A stretch of DNA of 64,000 bases from Sporosarcina sp. NCCP-2716 (GCF_023707985.1 NZ_BRCF01000004.1:219892-283891); one strand, 5' to 3'. Shown: positions 46,743 through 56,770, numbered from the stretch's first letter. Translations and numbers: made by a program. The notes: a model not told the origin generated them from the sequence alone.

Positions 46743-46923
46743 CTTCGGAAAACCGTGCCCGTTGGGCTGTCTTTTTTAAAAGCAAAACCCGCTCTGGCGA
46801 GCGGTCTGTCGGGGTAATTTTAGCACTAGTCGAACAGGCTGTGCAAGCTGTTCCCGTTTCTGCTATACTAAGACAATTGAAAGCATGGAATACAGTAAGG
46901 AACTGAGTGGGGGCACCCGTATC

Positions 46924-47643
46924 ATGAAAGAAAGCTACTTAGGCGTGAACGTCTCGCCTCTGACATACGAAACGATCATCGACGAGATCCGGCAGCGTAT
47001 GGATCGCCGTGAGCAGTCGACCATCATCGCGGTCAACCCCGAAAAGGTCATGACCGCGCAGAAAGACGCACAAGTCAAAGAGCTGATCAACGGCGCGACA
47101 TTCCAGATCGCGGACGGTGTCGGCATTTTACTTGCGTCCAAATTGAAAAAAGGCACGATTACGTCCCGCGTAACCGGGGTAGACATGATGGCGCGCCTGC
47201 TGCAGTTCGCAGCGAGCGACCAGCAGCCTGTCTACCTGTATGGCGCAAAGCCTGAAGTCGTCGAAAAGGCGGCGGAGAACATACGTCGCGATTATCCCGG
47301 CATCCCGATTGCGGGCATGACCGATGGCTATGAGCACGATGAAGAAGCGCTCGTCCAGCGCATTGCGGACAGCGGCGCGAAGATCCTGTTCGTTGCCCTC
47401 GGCTCGCCGAAGCAGGAATTGTGGATCCGCCGCAACATGGGCAGACTCCATAACGTCCTAGTGTTCCAAGGGGTCGGCGGCAGTTTCGACGTATTCTCCG
47501 GTACCGTCAAACGAGCGCCCGCGCTGTTCCGGAAGACCGGCACCGAATGGTTCTACCGGCTGTGCAGCGACCCGAAGCGGCTGAAACGGCAGATGAACCT
47601 GCCGCGTTTCCTCCTGCGCGTACTAACTGAAAAATCGCAGTGA
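46924..47643 (+). CDS. tagA: WecG/TagA-family glycosyltransferase
   Basis: This 239-residue GT26 enzyme has the family pattern: NPEKVMTAQKD near 25-35 and DGVGILLASKL near 54-64. A region follows with FVALGSPKQELWI near 147-159 and QGVGGSFDVFSGTVKRAP near 174-190. TagA transfers ManNAc to the lipid-linked GlcNAc. ATG at 46924 is preferred to an in-frame ATG at 46885; GTGGGGGC precedes it and similar proteins begin near this residue. The wecC start lies 41 bases after its stop, so the genes probably share an operon. A TATACT -10-like hexamer occurs at 46863. Confidence 0.92.
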   Translation: MKESYLGVNVSPLTYETIIDEIRQRMDRREQSTIIAVNPEKVMTAQKDAQVKELINGATFQIADGVGILLASKLKKGTITSRVTGVDMMARLLQFAASDQQPVYLYGAKPEVVEKAAENIRRDYPGIPIAGMTDGYEHDEEALVQRIADSGAKILFVALGSPKQELWIRRNMGRLHNVLVFQGVGGSFDVFSGTVKRAPALFRKTGTEWFYRLCSDPKRLKRQMNLPRFLLRVLTEKSQ

Positions 47644-47684
47644 CCGCTGCATCCACTTATATCGAAGGAAAGAGGCAAAATCCA

Positions 47685-48959
47685 ATGAAGAAAAGCATCT
47701 GTATCGTCGGGCTCGGTTATATTGGACTCCCGACTGCCGTCATGTTCGCGAACCATGGCCACCAAGTCCACGGTGTCGACATCCAGGAACCCGTCGTCAA
47801 GAAAATCAGCAATAAAGAACTGCACATCGAAGAAAACGGCCTGCAGGAGTATTTGAATGAAGCAATCGACAGCGGCATGCTGACGGTTTCGACGACTCCG
47901 CAGAAAGCCGACGTCTTCATCCTTGCGGTCCCGTCTCCGATCAAGGAAGACAAAACCGCGAACTTGGAGTACATACGCTCCGCTGCCAAATCGATCGCGC
48001 CGTTTGTCGAAAAAGGCAACCTCGTCATCTTGGAATCGACAGTCCCGCCGAAAACCGTGCAGGACATCGTGATTCCGGAACTCGTTCCGACAGGTCTCGA
48101 AATCGGCACGGACATCCTCGTTTCCCACTCGCCTGAACGCGTCATCCCGGGCCGGGTGTTCGAAGAGCTCGTGTCGAACGACCGCATCATCGGCGGTGTG
48201 AACAAGGAATCCGCACGAGCGACATCTGAACTATATCGCTCATTCGTTAAAGGTGAGCTGCATGAAACGGACGATACGACAGCGGAACTCGTCAAAGTGA
48301 TGGAGAACACATACCGTGACGTCAACATTGCGTTTGCGAATGAACTTGCAAAAATTGCGGAAACAATCGACGTAGATATCTGGGAAGCAATCCGCCTCGC
48401 GAACTTCCACCCGCGCGTCAACATCCATCAACCGGGCCCAGGCGTCGGCGGACACTGCATCGCGGTTGATCCGTGGTTCCTCGTCGAACTGAACCCGGAA
48501 CTCGCGAAACTGATCCACCTGTCACGGAAGACGAACGACGGCATGCCGGAATATACCGCGCAGATGACCGCAGATCTTCTGTCGGCGCTGAACGTTGAAC
48601 AGCCGAAAGTTGCCGTTCTCGGACTCGCCTTCAAAGGCAACATCGATGACATGCGCGAAAGCCCGTCACTCGACGTCATCGAAGAGATGACCCAGAAAGG
48701 GCTTATCGTGTCGGCCTATGATCCGCATATCAAGACGAACAACATTTCTGTCCAGACACAGGACTTCGAAGAGGCTGTCAAAGACGCTTCCGCAGTCGTC
48801 GTCCTCACGAGCCATGATGCGTTCAAGGAACTCGATCCGGCTGCAGTCGGCGAACTCATGAAGGACAAGCTCCTCATCGACGCGAAAAACTGCATCGACC
48901 GCAGCAAGTGGGAAGACGCAGGATTCCGTACGCACGTGCTGGGGAATTCGAAGAACTGA
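47685..48959 (+). CDS. wecC: UDP-N-acetyl-D-mannosamine dehydrogenase WecC
   Basis: This 424-residue UDP-sugar dehydrogenase has an NAD-binding GLGYIGLPTA near 8-17, a substrate region with the catalytic Cys in PGVGGHCIAVDPWFL near 254-267, and a C-terminal domain with GLAFKGNIDDMRESPS near 314-329. The GGHCIAVDP form is typical of WecC rather than UDP-glucose dehydrogenase (TuaD). It would make UDP-ManNAc uronic acid. ATG at 47685 follows GAAGGAAAGAGG; an in-frame ATG at 47640 overlaps tagA. With tagA it suggests a ManNAc- and ManNAcA-containing wall polymer. Confidence 0.93.
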   Translation: MKKSICIVGLGYIGLPTAVMFANHGHQVHGVDIQEPVVKKISNKELHIEENGLQEYLNEAIDSGMLTVSTTPQKADVFILAVPSPIKEDKTANLEYIRSAAKSIAPFVEKGNLVILESTVPPKTVQDIVIPELVPTGLEIGTDILVSHSPERVIPGRVFEELVSNDRIIGGVNKESARATSELYRSFVKGELHETDDTTAELVKVMENTYRDVNIAFANELAKIAETIDVDIWEAIRLANFHPRVNIHQPGPGVGGHCIAVDPWFLVELNPELAKLIHLSRKTNDGMPEYTAQMTADLLSALNVEQPKVAVLGLAFKGNIDDMRESPSLDVIEEMTQKGLIVSAYDPHIKTNNISVQTQDFEEAVKDASAVVVLTSHDAFKELDPAAVGELMKDKLLIDAKNCIDRSKWEDAGFRTHVLGNSKN

Positions 48960-49038
48960 TTTTAAGAACCAATAATGTAAATTGCTTTTGCTAATGAAAG
49001 ACGTTTACTAATACATGACCCGCTGTACGTAGCGAATG

Positions 49039-49135
49039 GCGGCGACTCCTGGGGGATCAGCGAAGACCGAAGACCCTGGACTGAGCAGAGCGAAGGAAGC
49101 GGCTGAGGTCGAGCCCCCGGAAAGCGTCCGCCTGC
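49039..49135. repeat. Single copy of the Bacillales intergenic repeat
   Basis: Contains CGGCGACTCCTGGGGGATCAGCG-like sequence (read in part), GACCCTGGACTGAGC and CCCGGAAAGCGTCCGCC. It matches the right-hand copy of the inverted pair near 46646. It lies between wecC and the O-antigen-ligase-like gene. Confidence 0.75.
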
Positions 49136-49220
49136 AGCGCAGTACAGCCCTGTGACCATTTGAGTTCTAACGAACTCTTTTTTTAAGACCAAATCATATA
49201 TGAAAGAGGAACCTGTCCCA

Positions 49221-50642
49221 ATGGAACTTAACCGACACAACATCATGCTCGCGCTTGTGGCGTTCGTCATGATCCAGCCGATCATCGATGTGCTGACGAC
49301 CGCGTCGCTCTTGTTCATCGACCTTCCGTTGACGCTCGGCGTCATCATCCGTCTCGCTTATCTCGCCGTCATGGCTGTCTGGATCGTCAACGAGTCACGG
49401 AAGAGCAAACGGGCCCGGCTCTATCTGCTCTACCTGGCAGGACTGGCTGCCTTTGTCATCATCAACTTCATCGTCGGCTATACCGTCAAGGAACCTTTCT
49501 ATCTTGTACAAGAATTGACGTATTACACGAAAGTGGTCTACTTCCATGTCTTGCTGTTCGGATTCATCCTTCTGCTCGAAGCGTTGCACAAGGAAGACGG
49601 CTCGGACACAGCGCGTCAGCTGATCAACTACTTCCTCATCGCATCACTCACGATCAGTGTCGTCTTCATCATTGCGCACTTGACCGGCACGAGCATGGCG
49701 AACTATGCACGGTCCAAGCAAGGATGGACCGGCTGGTTCTACGCAGGTAACGAAGTCGGCGCATCCATGTCAATCCTGCTGCCGATCACTGCGATGTTTG
49801 CCGTCTATAAAACGACGACGACGCGCAAGCTGCTGCACTGGCTGCCGTTCGTGCTTCTGTCCGCATCCATGCTGGCGCTCGGCACGAAAGTTGGGTATGG
49901 CGGCATCCTGATTGTGCTGCTCAGCATCTTCTTCGGAAGCCTGCTGCTGCTCTTAACGACAAAAGAATATCCGGCCCGACAAAGAGTGAAGGCGAATTCG
50001 TTCGTCTCTCTCATCCTATTAATAGTACTTGTCGTGTCGACACCGTTCACGCCGGTATTCGGCAATATGTACGCACACCTCGACATTCTGGGCATTTCGC
50101 TAGAGAAACCGCAAGTAGAACTGGATGAGAACGGCGACGAAATTCCACTAGATGGAGAAGAAGAGAATGATGAACCGCTCATCAACGCAGAGCAGTTCGA
50201 GAACCTCGTCTTCAGCAGCCGCGAGACGTACAAGGCGAACTTTGTCGAACAATTCAAGGACGCGCCGATAAGCCAAAAACTATTCGGCATGGGCTTTGCG
50301 GGGAACTATGATGCTCCGCAGCCACACAAGCCGCTCAAGATGATTGAGATGGACTTCCATGACTGGTTCTTCTCATTCGGTATCCTCGGATTCATCTACA
50401 TGGTCGCACCGATCGTCTGGTTCGCCGGCCGGTTCATCGTGATCCTGGTCAGCAACTTGAAAGAGAACTTCAACTACTTCAGTATTTTGACAGGCGTGGC
50501 ATTCCTCGTCGGTATCGGCATCGCCTATACGGCAGGGCATACGCTGACGGCGCCTTCGGTTTCCGTTTGGCTAGCGTTTCTGCTGGCGGCGGTTACGGTG
50601 GTGTCCCAGAACAGACGAATAAAACCAGAATTAGACTTATAA
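49221..50642 (+). CDS. O-antigen-ligase-like membrane protein
   Basis: This 473-residue protein has about 11-12 membrane helices and a large extracellular loop (about 290-350, acidic, with DENGDEIPLDGEEEND near 295-310). The layout fits the O-antigen ligase/polymerase (Wzy/WaaL-like) group. ATG at 49221 follows GAGGAACC; an in-frame ATG lies at 49200. It comes after tagA and wecC in the same direction and probably polymerises or ligates the wall glycan. A short hairpin follows. Confidence 0.8.
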   Translation: MELNRHNIMLALVAFVMIQPIIDVLTTASLLFIDLPLTLGVIIRLAYLAVMAVWIVNESRKSKRARLYLLYLAGLAAFVIINFIVGYTVKEPFYLVQELTYYTKVVYFHVLLFGFILLLEALHKEDGSDTARQLINYFLIASLTISVVFIIAHLTGTSMANYARSKQGWTGWFYAGNEVGASMSILLPITAMFAVYKTTTTRKLLHWLPFVLLSASMLALGTKVGYGGILIVLLSIFFGSLLLLLTTKEYPARQRVKANSFVSLILLIVLVVSTPFTPVFGNMYAHLDILGISLEKPQVELDENGDEIPLDGEEENDEPLINAEQFENLVFSSRETYKANFVEQFKDAPISQKLFGMGFAGNYDAPQPHKPLKMIEMDFHDWFFSFGILGFIYMVAPIVWFAGRFIVILVSNLKENFNYFSILTGVAFLVGIGIAYTAGHTLTAPSVSVWLAFLLAAVTVVSQNRRIKPELDL

Positions 50643-50653
50643 GCTAGAAATAC

Positions 50654-50684
50654 GCCCCAGACTGCTTCGACAGTATGGGGTTTT
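50654..50684 (+). terminator. Terminator after the O-antigen-ligase-like gene
   Basis: CCCCA and ACTG pair with CAGT and TGGGG around CTTCGA, followed by TTTT. Confidence 0.75.
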
Positions 50685-50737
50685 AATATGCAGTTAAACG
50701 AATAATGTACTAGACATATCTAGTAAGGGGGAGGGAC

Positions 50738-50830
50738 ATGAAATGCCCGCTGTGGCTATATTACATATGTAACCTGCTAGCAACAACTAACTCTTTTTGT
50801 TTTATAAAAGAAATGTTTAAACAGCTATGA
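50738..50830 (+). CDS. Possible 30-residue peptide upstream of the S-layer gene
   Basis: ATG at 50738 directly follows AAGGGGGAGGGAC, and TGA closes the frame at 50828-50830. The peptide starts MKCPLWLYYICNLLATTNSF and is mostly hydrophobic, so it could be a small membrane peptide. The S-layer promoter overlaps the region just after it. There is no homologue that I recognise, and the ORF could be chance. Confidence 0.3.
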   Translation: MKCPLWLYYICNLLATTNSFCFIKEMFKQL

Positions 50831-50836
50831 TATTGG

Positions 50837-50864
50837 TTGCAAAGAAAAAAAGCTTATGTATAAT
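50837..50864 (+). promoter_or_regulatory. Promoter of the S-layer gene
   Basis: TTGCAA (50837-50842) and TATAAT (50859-50864) are separated by 16 bases. Transcription would start near 50872 and leave a leader of about 155 bases. Confidence 0.75.
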
Positions 50865-50965
50865 AGAGTAAGAGTTAAATTATAGCTAGTTGTCTGTAAT
50901 TCTTGAAATCTTTTTGAAGATTTGTAGATTTTACAAGAGAATGATGCTATAGTTAAACTGTGTTT

Positions 50966-50988
50966 CACCATTGATGGTGACATCAATG
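50966..50988 (+). promoter_or_regulatory. Alternative hairpins in the S-layer mRNA leader
   Basis: CACCATTGATGGTG (50966-50979) is a self-complementary block. CATTGATG (50969-50976) can instead pair perfectly with CATCAATG (50981-50988) around a GTGA tetraloop. The two hairpins exclude each other. They lie 37 bases before the ATG at 51026. Long structured leaders that stabilise S-layer mRNA are known; the role of this one is inferred. Confidence 0.5.
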
Positions 50989-51025
50989 AAATAGGATTAC
51001 CTAAAACAGGGAGGAATACCACACA

Positions 51026-54000
51026 ATGGCTCAACAATCTTACAAAAAGTTCGTAGCAACTGCTGCGACAGCTTCACTAGTTGCATCTGCTTTGGTCCCA
51101 GTTGCATCAGCGAATGTTACAACTTCCGCTTTCACAGACGTACCTGCCTCGTATCAGAAGGCAGTAGATTTCGTAGTAACTAACAACATCTCCGCTGGAC
51201 TGACTCCTACACAATACGGAATCAGCCAGCAAATCAAACGTGTTGATGCAGCGGCTATGATCGCAGCGGCAGCTGGTCTTAACGATCCAAAAGCTCCTGC
51301 ATCAGGTTTCACTGATGTACCTGACCGTGCAGCGGTAGCAGTAAACTCACTTAAAGCTGCAGGTGTGGTTAGTGGTAAAACTGCAACAAAATTCGGTGCA
51401 CAGGATAACATTACTCGCGGAGAAGCAGCTCTTATGCTTCAAAAAGCATTCGATTTGAAAGCTGGCGACACAAAAAATTCGTTCACAGACGTTTCAAGCC
51501 GTTACGACTCAGCAGTTGACGCTTTGGTTGCGAACAATGTAACTAACGGTATCAACAAAACACAATTCGGAACACAAAACAACATCAAACGCGGCGATTT
51601 CGCGAAATTCTTGTATGCTTTGGAAGACCAAATTGTAGTACCAGGAGCTGCAGTTGAGACAGTCACAGTTGTAAATGAAACAACTACAACTGTAAAGTTG
51701 AAAGATGCAGATAAAGACCTCACAACTAAGGACTTCAAGATCACTGTAAATGGTGATGTTGTTGCACCAACTGAAGTGAAAAGCAATGGCACTGGAGAAA
51801 TCTATACAATTACACATGCAAGTCTTAAAGGACTTAAAGGAAACGTTGCAGTAAACGGTGTAATTGGAAGCTTTGACTTCACAGTAGAAAAAGCGGCTAA
51901 AGTTCAGTCGATTTCTGCGTTGAATGCGAAAGAAATCACAGTTGTCTTCGACAAGAACTTGACTGATGAAGATGCAGACAGCATGAAACAAATCGTTGTT
52001 GTTGCTCCTTCAGGTCAGGAAATTGTTGCGAATGCAGTAACAGGTCCTAAAAAAGGTGATAACTCAGCAACTTATGCATTCACAAACGAATTGAGCGAAA
52101 CAGGAACGTACACAGTTAAGGGTACTGAAGTTTCAGCTAAGTATGAAACTGCTATTGTTGGTCTTGATACAAAGTTAAATAGTGATAACTCAGTAACTGT
52201 ATCAGGTAACACAGTTCTTGCTGACCGTGTAGAAGTTAGCTTCGACGGTACTAACTTTGTTGACGCTTCTTTGAAAACTGACGGAACGTTCACTTACACT
52301 TCACCAGTTCAGTCTGCTGGATCGAAAACTGTAACTGTACGTGCTACAAAGGGAACGTCTATTGTTACAAGAACCACAACAGTAAACGTACCTACGCCGG
52401 CACAAGCAGCTGTTACAACAGCAGTAGCAAAAAACCCAAGAGAAATTGAAGTTAAATTTAGCCAAGCTGTAGAAGATAGCAGCGCTGAAAATGTGAGCAA
52501 CTACACATTGAAAGTAAATAATGTAGCTGTTACTGCTGAAAAAGCTACACAGGTAGATGACAATACAGTCATCCTCACATTGCCTTCTACGTTATCAAAC
52601 AATGACACATACCAAGTGGAGAAAGTGGCAAATGTACTGACTGAGGGTACTTTCCAAAAGATGGCTGAGTACAAAGGTGAGGCCAAAATTTTCAATAATA
52701 CTACAGGACCTAAATTGTTGAAAGTAGCTAAAAAGGCCGATGATTCTTTAGTTTTAACTTTTGATAAGCACGTTAATCCAGCAAGTGCATCCGTTAAAAT
52801 TGATAACGTCACACTAACTGGTACGAAGACAGCTGCTGCTTACGACGATGCGGGTAATTACACATTAACGTTTGCTAAAGATTCTAATGCTCCTGCTTCT
52901 ATTTATGGTGCAGGGACCCATACTGTTGTTGTCAACAATGCTACTGACTTGTCAGGAGTAGGGACGACTGTTCAACAATCAACATTTGTAATTGGCGTGG
53001 ATAATACTCCTCCAACTGTGAAGTCTATTAAGCCGGTAGGTTCTTACACATTCGATGTAGAATTCTCTGAGCCTATTGCAAATGCTCCTACTAACCTTTC
53101 TGGTTTGATTGCTAATGGAAACCTTAAAGTGAAGCTAGGTAATGTAGATTATACTAACCTTGGCGGTGTTGCGTCATCGGCGAAAATTGATTCGACTACT
53201 TATCGTGTGGTATTGGATAAAGAAGTTACTGTTTCAGGAACACCAAATACTACTTATTCAATTTACGATGCAAACAAAACTACATCTGTAGTTACAGTTG
53301 AGCTCAAAGGCTACGAAGATGCTGCTGGTTTAATTGGTAAAGCTACTACACAAAGTATTACGCTTACTAAAGACACTGTTAAACCAACTATCAAGGCTAC
53401 AAACCTTAACACATACAACAGTGCTACAAAGACATTCAATGTTAAGTTCTCTGAAGCACTAAATACTACTAACTTTGACGCTTCAAAAGTAGCAGTCTAT
53501 GATCAAAACAATGTTCGTTTGAACTTGGCTGGAGCTCCGGTTGCTATCACAGGAGATACAGTTTCAATTACCCTTGATGCTTCTTCTACACCTACTTCTG
53601 CTCAACAATTCAAAGTAGTGTTTGATGCAGGTGCAGTTGTAGATCTGTCTGACAATAAAAATGATGCTTTGACAACATATGTTGATAACCGTCAAGCTGC
53701 TACTCCTGTACAACCTGCTATTGCTAGCGTAACAACAGCTAAGAATGTTATCACAGTAACTTATAATGACAAGATGTCTGATTCTGCTATCACTGCTGCT
53801 AACTATAAGTTAGATGCAGGTGCTCTTCCGCAAGGTACTAAATTGGACTTCACAGATTCAGGAAAAACAACTGTACAAATCACATTGCCGGAAAACACGT
53901 ATAATGTAAATACAACAGGTACTCTTGAATTGAGCAAGTCTATTGTTAGTGCGGATGGCTCAAAATATGTTGCGACTGTTTCAGGCGGAAATGTCACATC

Positions 54001-54391
54001 TCCTATCGTTCTAAGTGATAATATTAAACCTGTGTTGACAGGGGCTAAGTGGGTTGCTGAATCCACTGATACTACATCTGCTACAATTGAATTGACGTTC
54101 TCTGAAGCTGTTAAAACACCAGCGAATTCAGACTTTGTTGTCTTGATCGGCGGAGCCGAGTATACAGTGGCAGCATCACCTGTAGTCCAAACTGATGCTA
54201 AGAAAGTGAGAATTACTTTGGCAAATGGCGCAGTTAACGTTAATAACACTGTACAAGTTAAAGTTACCGACGATCAGTCAATTACTATTGGTACAGAAGA
54301 CTTGGCAGTTCGCGGTGATGGAACAACAGCGGATGGTAACAAGTTGACTCGTGGTACAACTGTTACTGTTTCTGGAAAAGTCGCTCCTTAA
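51026..54391 (+). CDS. Presumed major S-layer protein
   Basis: This 1121-residue exoprotein has a signal peptide (about 1-30, ending VASAN), three SLH domains (about 31-205; KRVDAAAM, TRGEAALM, KRGDFAKF) and a long series of beta-sandwich, Ig/Big_5-like modules (about 210-1121) that would form the lattice. Cysteine is absent, which is typical of S-layer proteins. Codon use is biased to A/T-ending, abundant-tRNA codons, unlike the GC-rich genes around it; this fits very high expression. The strong promoter, long leader and clear AGGGAGG site fit as well. SLH domains bind the CsaB-modified polymer. Other SLH exoproteins are possible, but length and expression signals make the S-layer role likely. 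Confidence 0.88.
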   Translation: MAQQSYKKFVATAATASLVASALVPVASANVTTSAFTDVPASYQKAVDFVVTNNISAGLTPTQYGISQQIKRVDAAAMIAAAAGLNDPKAPASGFTDVPDRAAVAVNSLKAAGVVSGKTATKFGAQDNITRGEAALMLQKAFDLKAGDTKNSFTDVSSRYDSAVDALVANNVTNGINKTQFGTQNNIKRGDFAKFLYALEDQIVVPGAAVETVTVVNETTTTVKLKDADKDLTTKDFKITVNGDVVAPTEVKSNGTGEIYTITHASLKGLKGNVAVNGVIGSFDFTVEKAAKVQSISALNAKEITVVFDKNLTDEDADSMKQIVVVAPSGQEIVANAVTGPKKGDNSATYAFTNELSETGTYTVKGTEVSAKYETAIVGLDTKLNSDNSVTVSGNTVLADRVEVSFDGTNFVDASLKTDGTFTYTSPVQSAGSKTVTVRATKGTSIVTRTTTVNVPTPAQAAVTTAVAKNPREIEVKFSQAVEDSSAENVSNYTLKVNNVAVTAEKATQVDDNTVILTLPSTLSNNDTYQVEKVANVLTEGTFQKMAEYKGEAKIFNNTTGPKLLKVAKKADDSLVLTFDKHVNPASASVKIDNVTLTGTKTAAAYDDAGNYTLTFAKDSNAPASIYGAGTHTVVVNNATDLSGVGTTVQQSTFVIGVDNTPPTVKSIKPVGSYTFDVEFSEPIANAPTNLSGLIANGNLKVKLGNVDYTNLGGVASSAKIDSTTYRVVLDKEVTVSGTPNTTYSIYDANKTTSVVTVELKGYEDAAGLIGKATTQSITLTKDTVKPTIKATNLNTYNSATKTFNVKFSEALNTTNFDASKVAVYDQNNVRLNLAGAPVAITGDTVSITLDASSTPTSAQQFKVVFDAGAVVDLSDNKNDALTTYVDNRQAATPVQPAIASVTTAKNVITVTYNDKMSDSAITAANYKLDAGALPQGTKLDFTDSGKTTVQITLPENTYNVNTTGTLELSKSIVSADGSKYVATVSGGNVTSPIVLSDNIKPVLTGAKWVAESTDTTSATIELTFSEAVKTPANSDFVVLIGGAEYTVAASPVVQTDAKKVRITLANGAVNVNNTVQVKVTDDQSITIGTEDLAVRGDGTTADGNKLTRGTTVTVSGKVAP

Positions 54392-54449
54392 TAAAACTAA
54401 ACGAAACGTTACTATATAAGCTAGGTAACTAGTGAAATTAGTGGATTTG

Positions 54450-54493
54450 ACCTCATGGATATAACTTTATAGTTAGGTCCATGGGGTTTTTCT
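54450..54493 (+). terminator. Terminator of the S-layer gene
   Basis: ACCTCATGGA pairs with TCCATGGGGT (one G:T pair) across an 18-base loop and is followed by TTTTT. Confidence 0.75.
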
Positions 54494-54516
54494 AACTGTT
54501 ACTATCTATTTGTTCG

Positions 54517-55285
54517 GTGTGATTCCGAATCTTGCAAAACAGTCTGGAATGCAAGTGCCTAATCCTCCTGGACCCAATGAAGCGCTGAATTGTTCGTGGA
54601 AGGGGCTAAGTCAGGTGAAGTCGTACTCATGAAATTGAGGCGGGGTTCTTTAAAAGACAACTATGATCAGGTTGACGAATCCATGTAGGCAGGGAGAGGT
54701 AGTACTTATCGCGAAATTAAGCTAGGGGCTCGCTAAGTACCCAACCATTTTAAATGATGATGTGGAGATCAGCCTAATTGACTGTTAAACTGGTCTTTCT
54801 CTAACCTGGATAGTGGAGATCTAAGGTTGTCAAAGTAAGGGATAGATATAACGGAACGTTTGAAGTCTTAGTGAGCTAGGTGAATCAGCACCCATAATCT
54901 CATTAAGATGGCTGCGGGTTTGTAGTAGTGTGGATGATTAGCCGTTTGGACTTGTATGGTAACATACGAGGAGGAGAAAACTAATCGGAGCGAAGGGACC
55001 CAGTCAGTAGTATGGGAACTTATAAACCTGATTTTCAAATTCAAGCTCGAATTTAGCAGAACCAATTATAACTTATAATTGGTTCTGAATTTTAAGCTAT
55101 GGATAGGTACTAACTCCTGACGCCCTATTTAGGGAACGGCATATTTTCTGAGTAGCAGGTCTTAAGTATTAATATAAGGTTTATAATGAACTATATAACT
55201 GGTAGATCGCCGTGTGCGTTGAAAGACGCCTGCACGGTGAAGGCTCGATTCGAAAGACACATAACATGTGTTATAAGACGAGAAT
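54517..55285 (+). mobile_element. ORF-less group II intron (relic or active RNA)
   Basis: A clear domain V lies at 55206-55239: CCGTG and CACGG form the lower stem, TGCG and ACGC the upper stem, with GAAA in the loop and a CGC triad at the 5' side. Domain VI (55243-55283) has CTCG/CGAG and ACACAT/ATGTGT stems with an unpaired A near the 3' side. The 3' splice end would be at AAT 55283-55285; the next codon (AGC 55286) is in frame with the ORF at 55421. About 750 bases without coding capacity precede it. A candidate 5' end GTGTG occurs at 54517, but I found no clear exon-binding match there, so the 5' boundary is uncertain. No maturase or reverse transcriptase is encoded. Confidence 0.7.
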
Positions 55286-56194
55286 AGCGCGCAAGAATTA
55301 GCAATCAAAAGAATTGAAGGTATCATTCAATATGGTAATGCTTCTTCAATTACGATTGCTCAAATTAACACAGCTACAGGACTTACAACTGCAATTCCAT
55401 CAAACGAATCAGCTTATGAAATGGCAATCTCTAATGCCATGGATGGCTCATTAAATACTTCTCAAAAAATTGCTGACTTGGTTGCAGACGTTAATATTGC
55501 TAAAACGGTAGAGGCCCAAATTACTGCAGCAACAAATCAATTACAAGTGGAAACTGCTCGCAGTAATTACAACTCGTTAACTACAAAACAAAAATTGTTA
55601 GTTACTAATGAATCTGCATTACAAGTTAAAGAGCAATCACTAGTCGATGATGAAGCGGCTAAAATTATTGCAGCTGAAATTACCAATCTGACTACGGGAA
55701 CTAACGTCTTAACACAGGCTAGAGCCCTGGTTACTGCTGGATTTACGGTTACTATCACAAGTTCATCTAATACAGCGATCTCTAGTACAACAGGTGCTGT
55801 TACGCAGCAAATTCTAGCTCAAAATGGTAATGTAACATTCCAGGTTGAAAAATACGGAAAAACGGCAACTTCTGTGGTCGCTCTTACCGTTAATCCTAGA
55901 GACACGACACCACCTGCTTTACCAATTGCTATTGCAAGTTCAACAGCGACAAACATTGTTCTTGTATCTGCTGGAGAAACGGATTGGGCATCTGCTTCCA
56001 GAATTGGTGGACCAGGTGCTACGGCAAGTTCAGTTGAAAATGGTAATTCGGTAACATTTACACTTGATAGTGAAGCTAGTAATGGGACGCTTCTGCAGTT
56101 TAAAATAACTGATACCTCTGGTAATCAAAGTCCGATTTACGCTGTAACCTACAACTCTGGAACTTGGGTAGTTATTCCAAATCCATTTAATTAA
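55286..56194 (+). pseudogene. 3' part of a second S-layer-like surface protein
   Basis: The frame is open from AGC at 55286, directly after the intron 3' end, to the stop at 56192-56194, and encodes about 302 residues. It lacks a start codon with a ribosome site at its beginning; an in-frame ATG at 55421 also has none. The content is typical of surface-layer modules: a helical repeat (IIQYGNASSITIAQINTATG) and a C-terminal Ig-like part (VTFTLDSEASNGTLLQF). No 5' exon in the same frame is found upstream, so the N-terminal part was deleted or lies elsewhere. A terminator follows. Confidence 0.7.
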
Positions 56195-56255
56195 ACTATT
56201 AACCTGGAATATCCATTATTCAGACACAGAAGTGATTTGTAAATGCAATAGAAGG

Positions 56256-56291
56256 GTCTCCTGGTCACGACTATGATCAGGAGACTTTTTT
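56256..56291 (+). terminator. Terminator after the S-layer-like fragment
   Basis: GTCTCCTG pairs with CAGGAGAC, followed by TTTTTT. Confidence 0.88.
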
Positions 56292-56770
56292 ATGCATAAT
56301 AAGCACTTCTATACATATCAAAAAATTTTAATGTAGTAAGTAAATTGAAATATAGGCAGAGTATTACCTGTACTATTTGCAACGTAACCTCCTGATCATA
56401 TACCACTTTGTTACTATTGTATCTCATCATATATTGTGTTCTCTCGAATTCAGCACAACAAGGGCTAGCTGTTGTTTTTGGCAGACTGGATATGGTTCTT
56501 ACACAGGTTTGGTGACCACACCACCTAAACTGGATATTTGTCTACACTATAGAACAGGGGAAGACAAAAAGTCTAGGGTTGAAATTAAACCGGTTCCATT
56601 TTATGAATTTTGCTTTAAGAAAAAATAAGTATTATGTAGTGGCATATAGTACATGGCAAGCATGGATATATTTACAGTTTAGTATGTAATCTTGTTGGAA
56701 TAGGTATCTTTGGTAGTAGAACTATGGTATTATTAGTTGAATTTAAAATTATCGTTGGAGGGGAAATAAT
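56292..56770. other. AT-rich gap without a supported gene
   Basis: It has one 83-residue ORF (56377-56628) with no ribosome site and unusual composition, which I do not accept as a gene. Apart from the ribosome site GGAGGGG for the next gene I see no feature here. Confidence 0.5.

Noticed and set aside
56377..56628. 83-residue ORF in the gap before the beta-helix gene
   Set aside because: There is no ribosome site, and composition and residue order do not resemble a protein of this genome.
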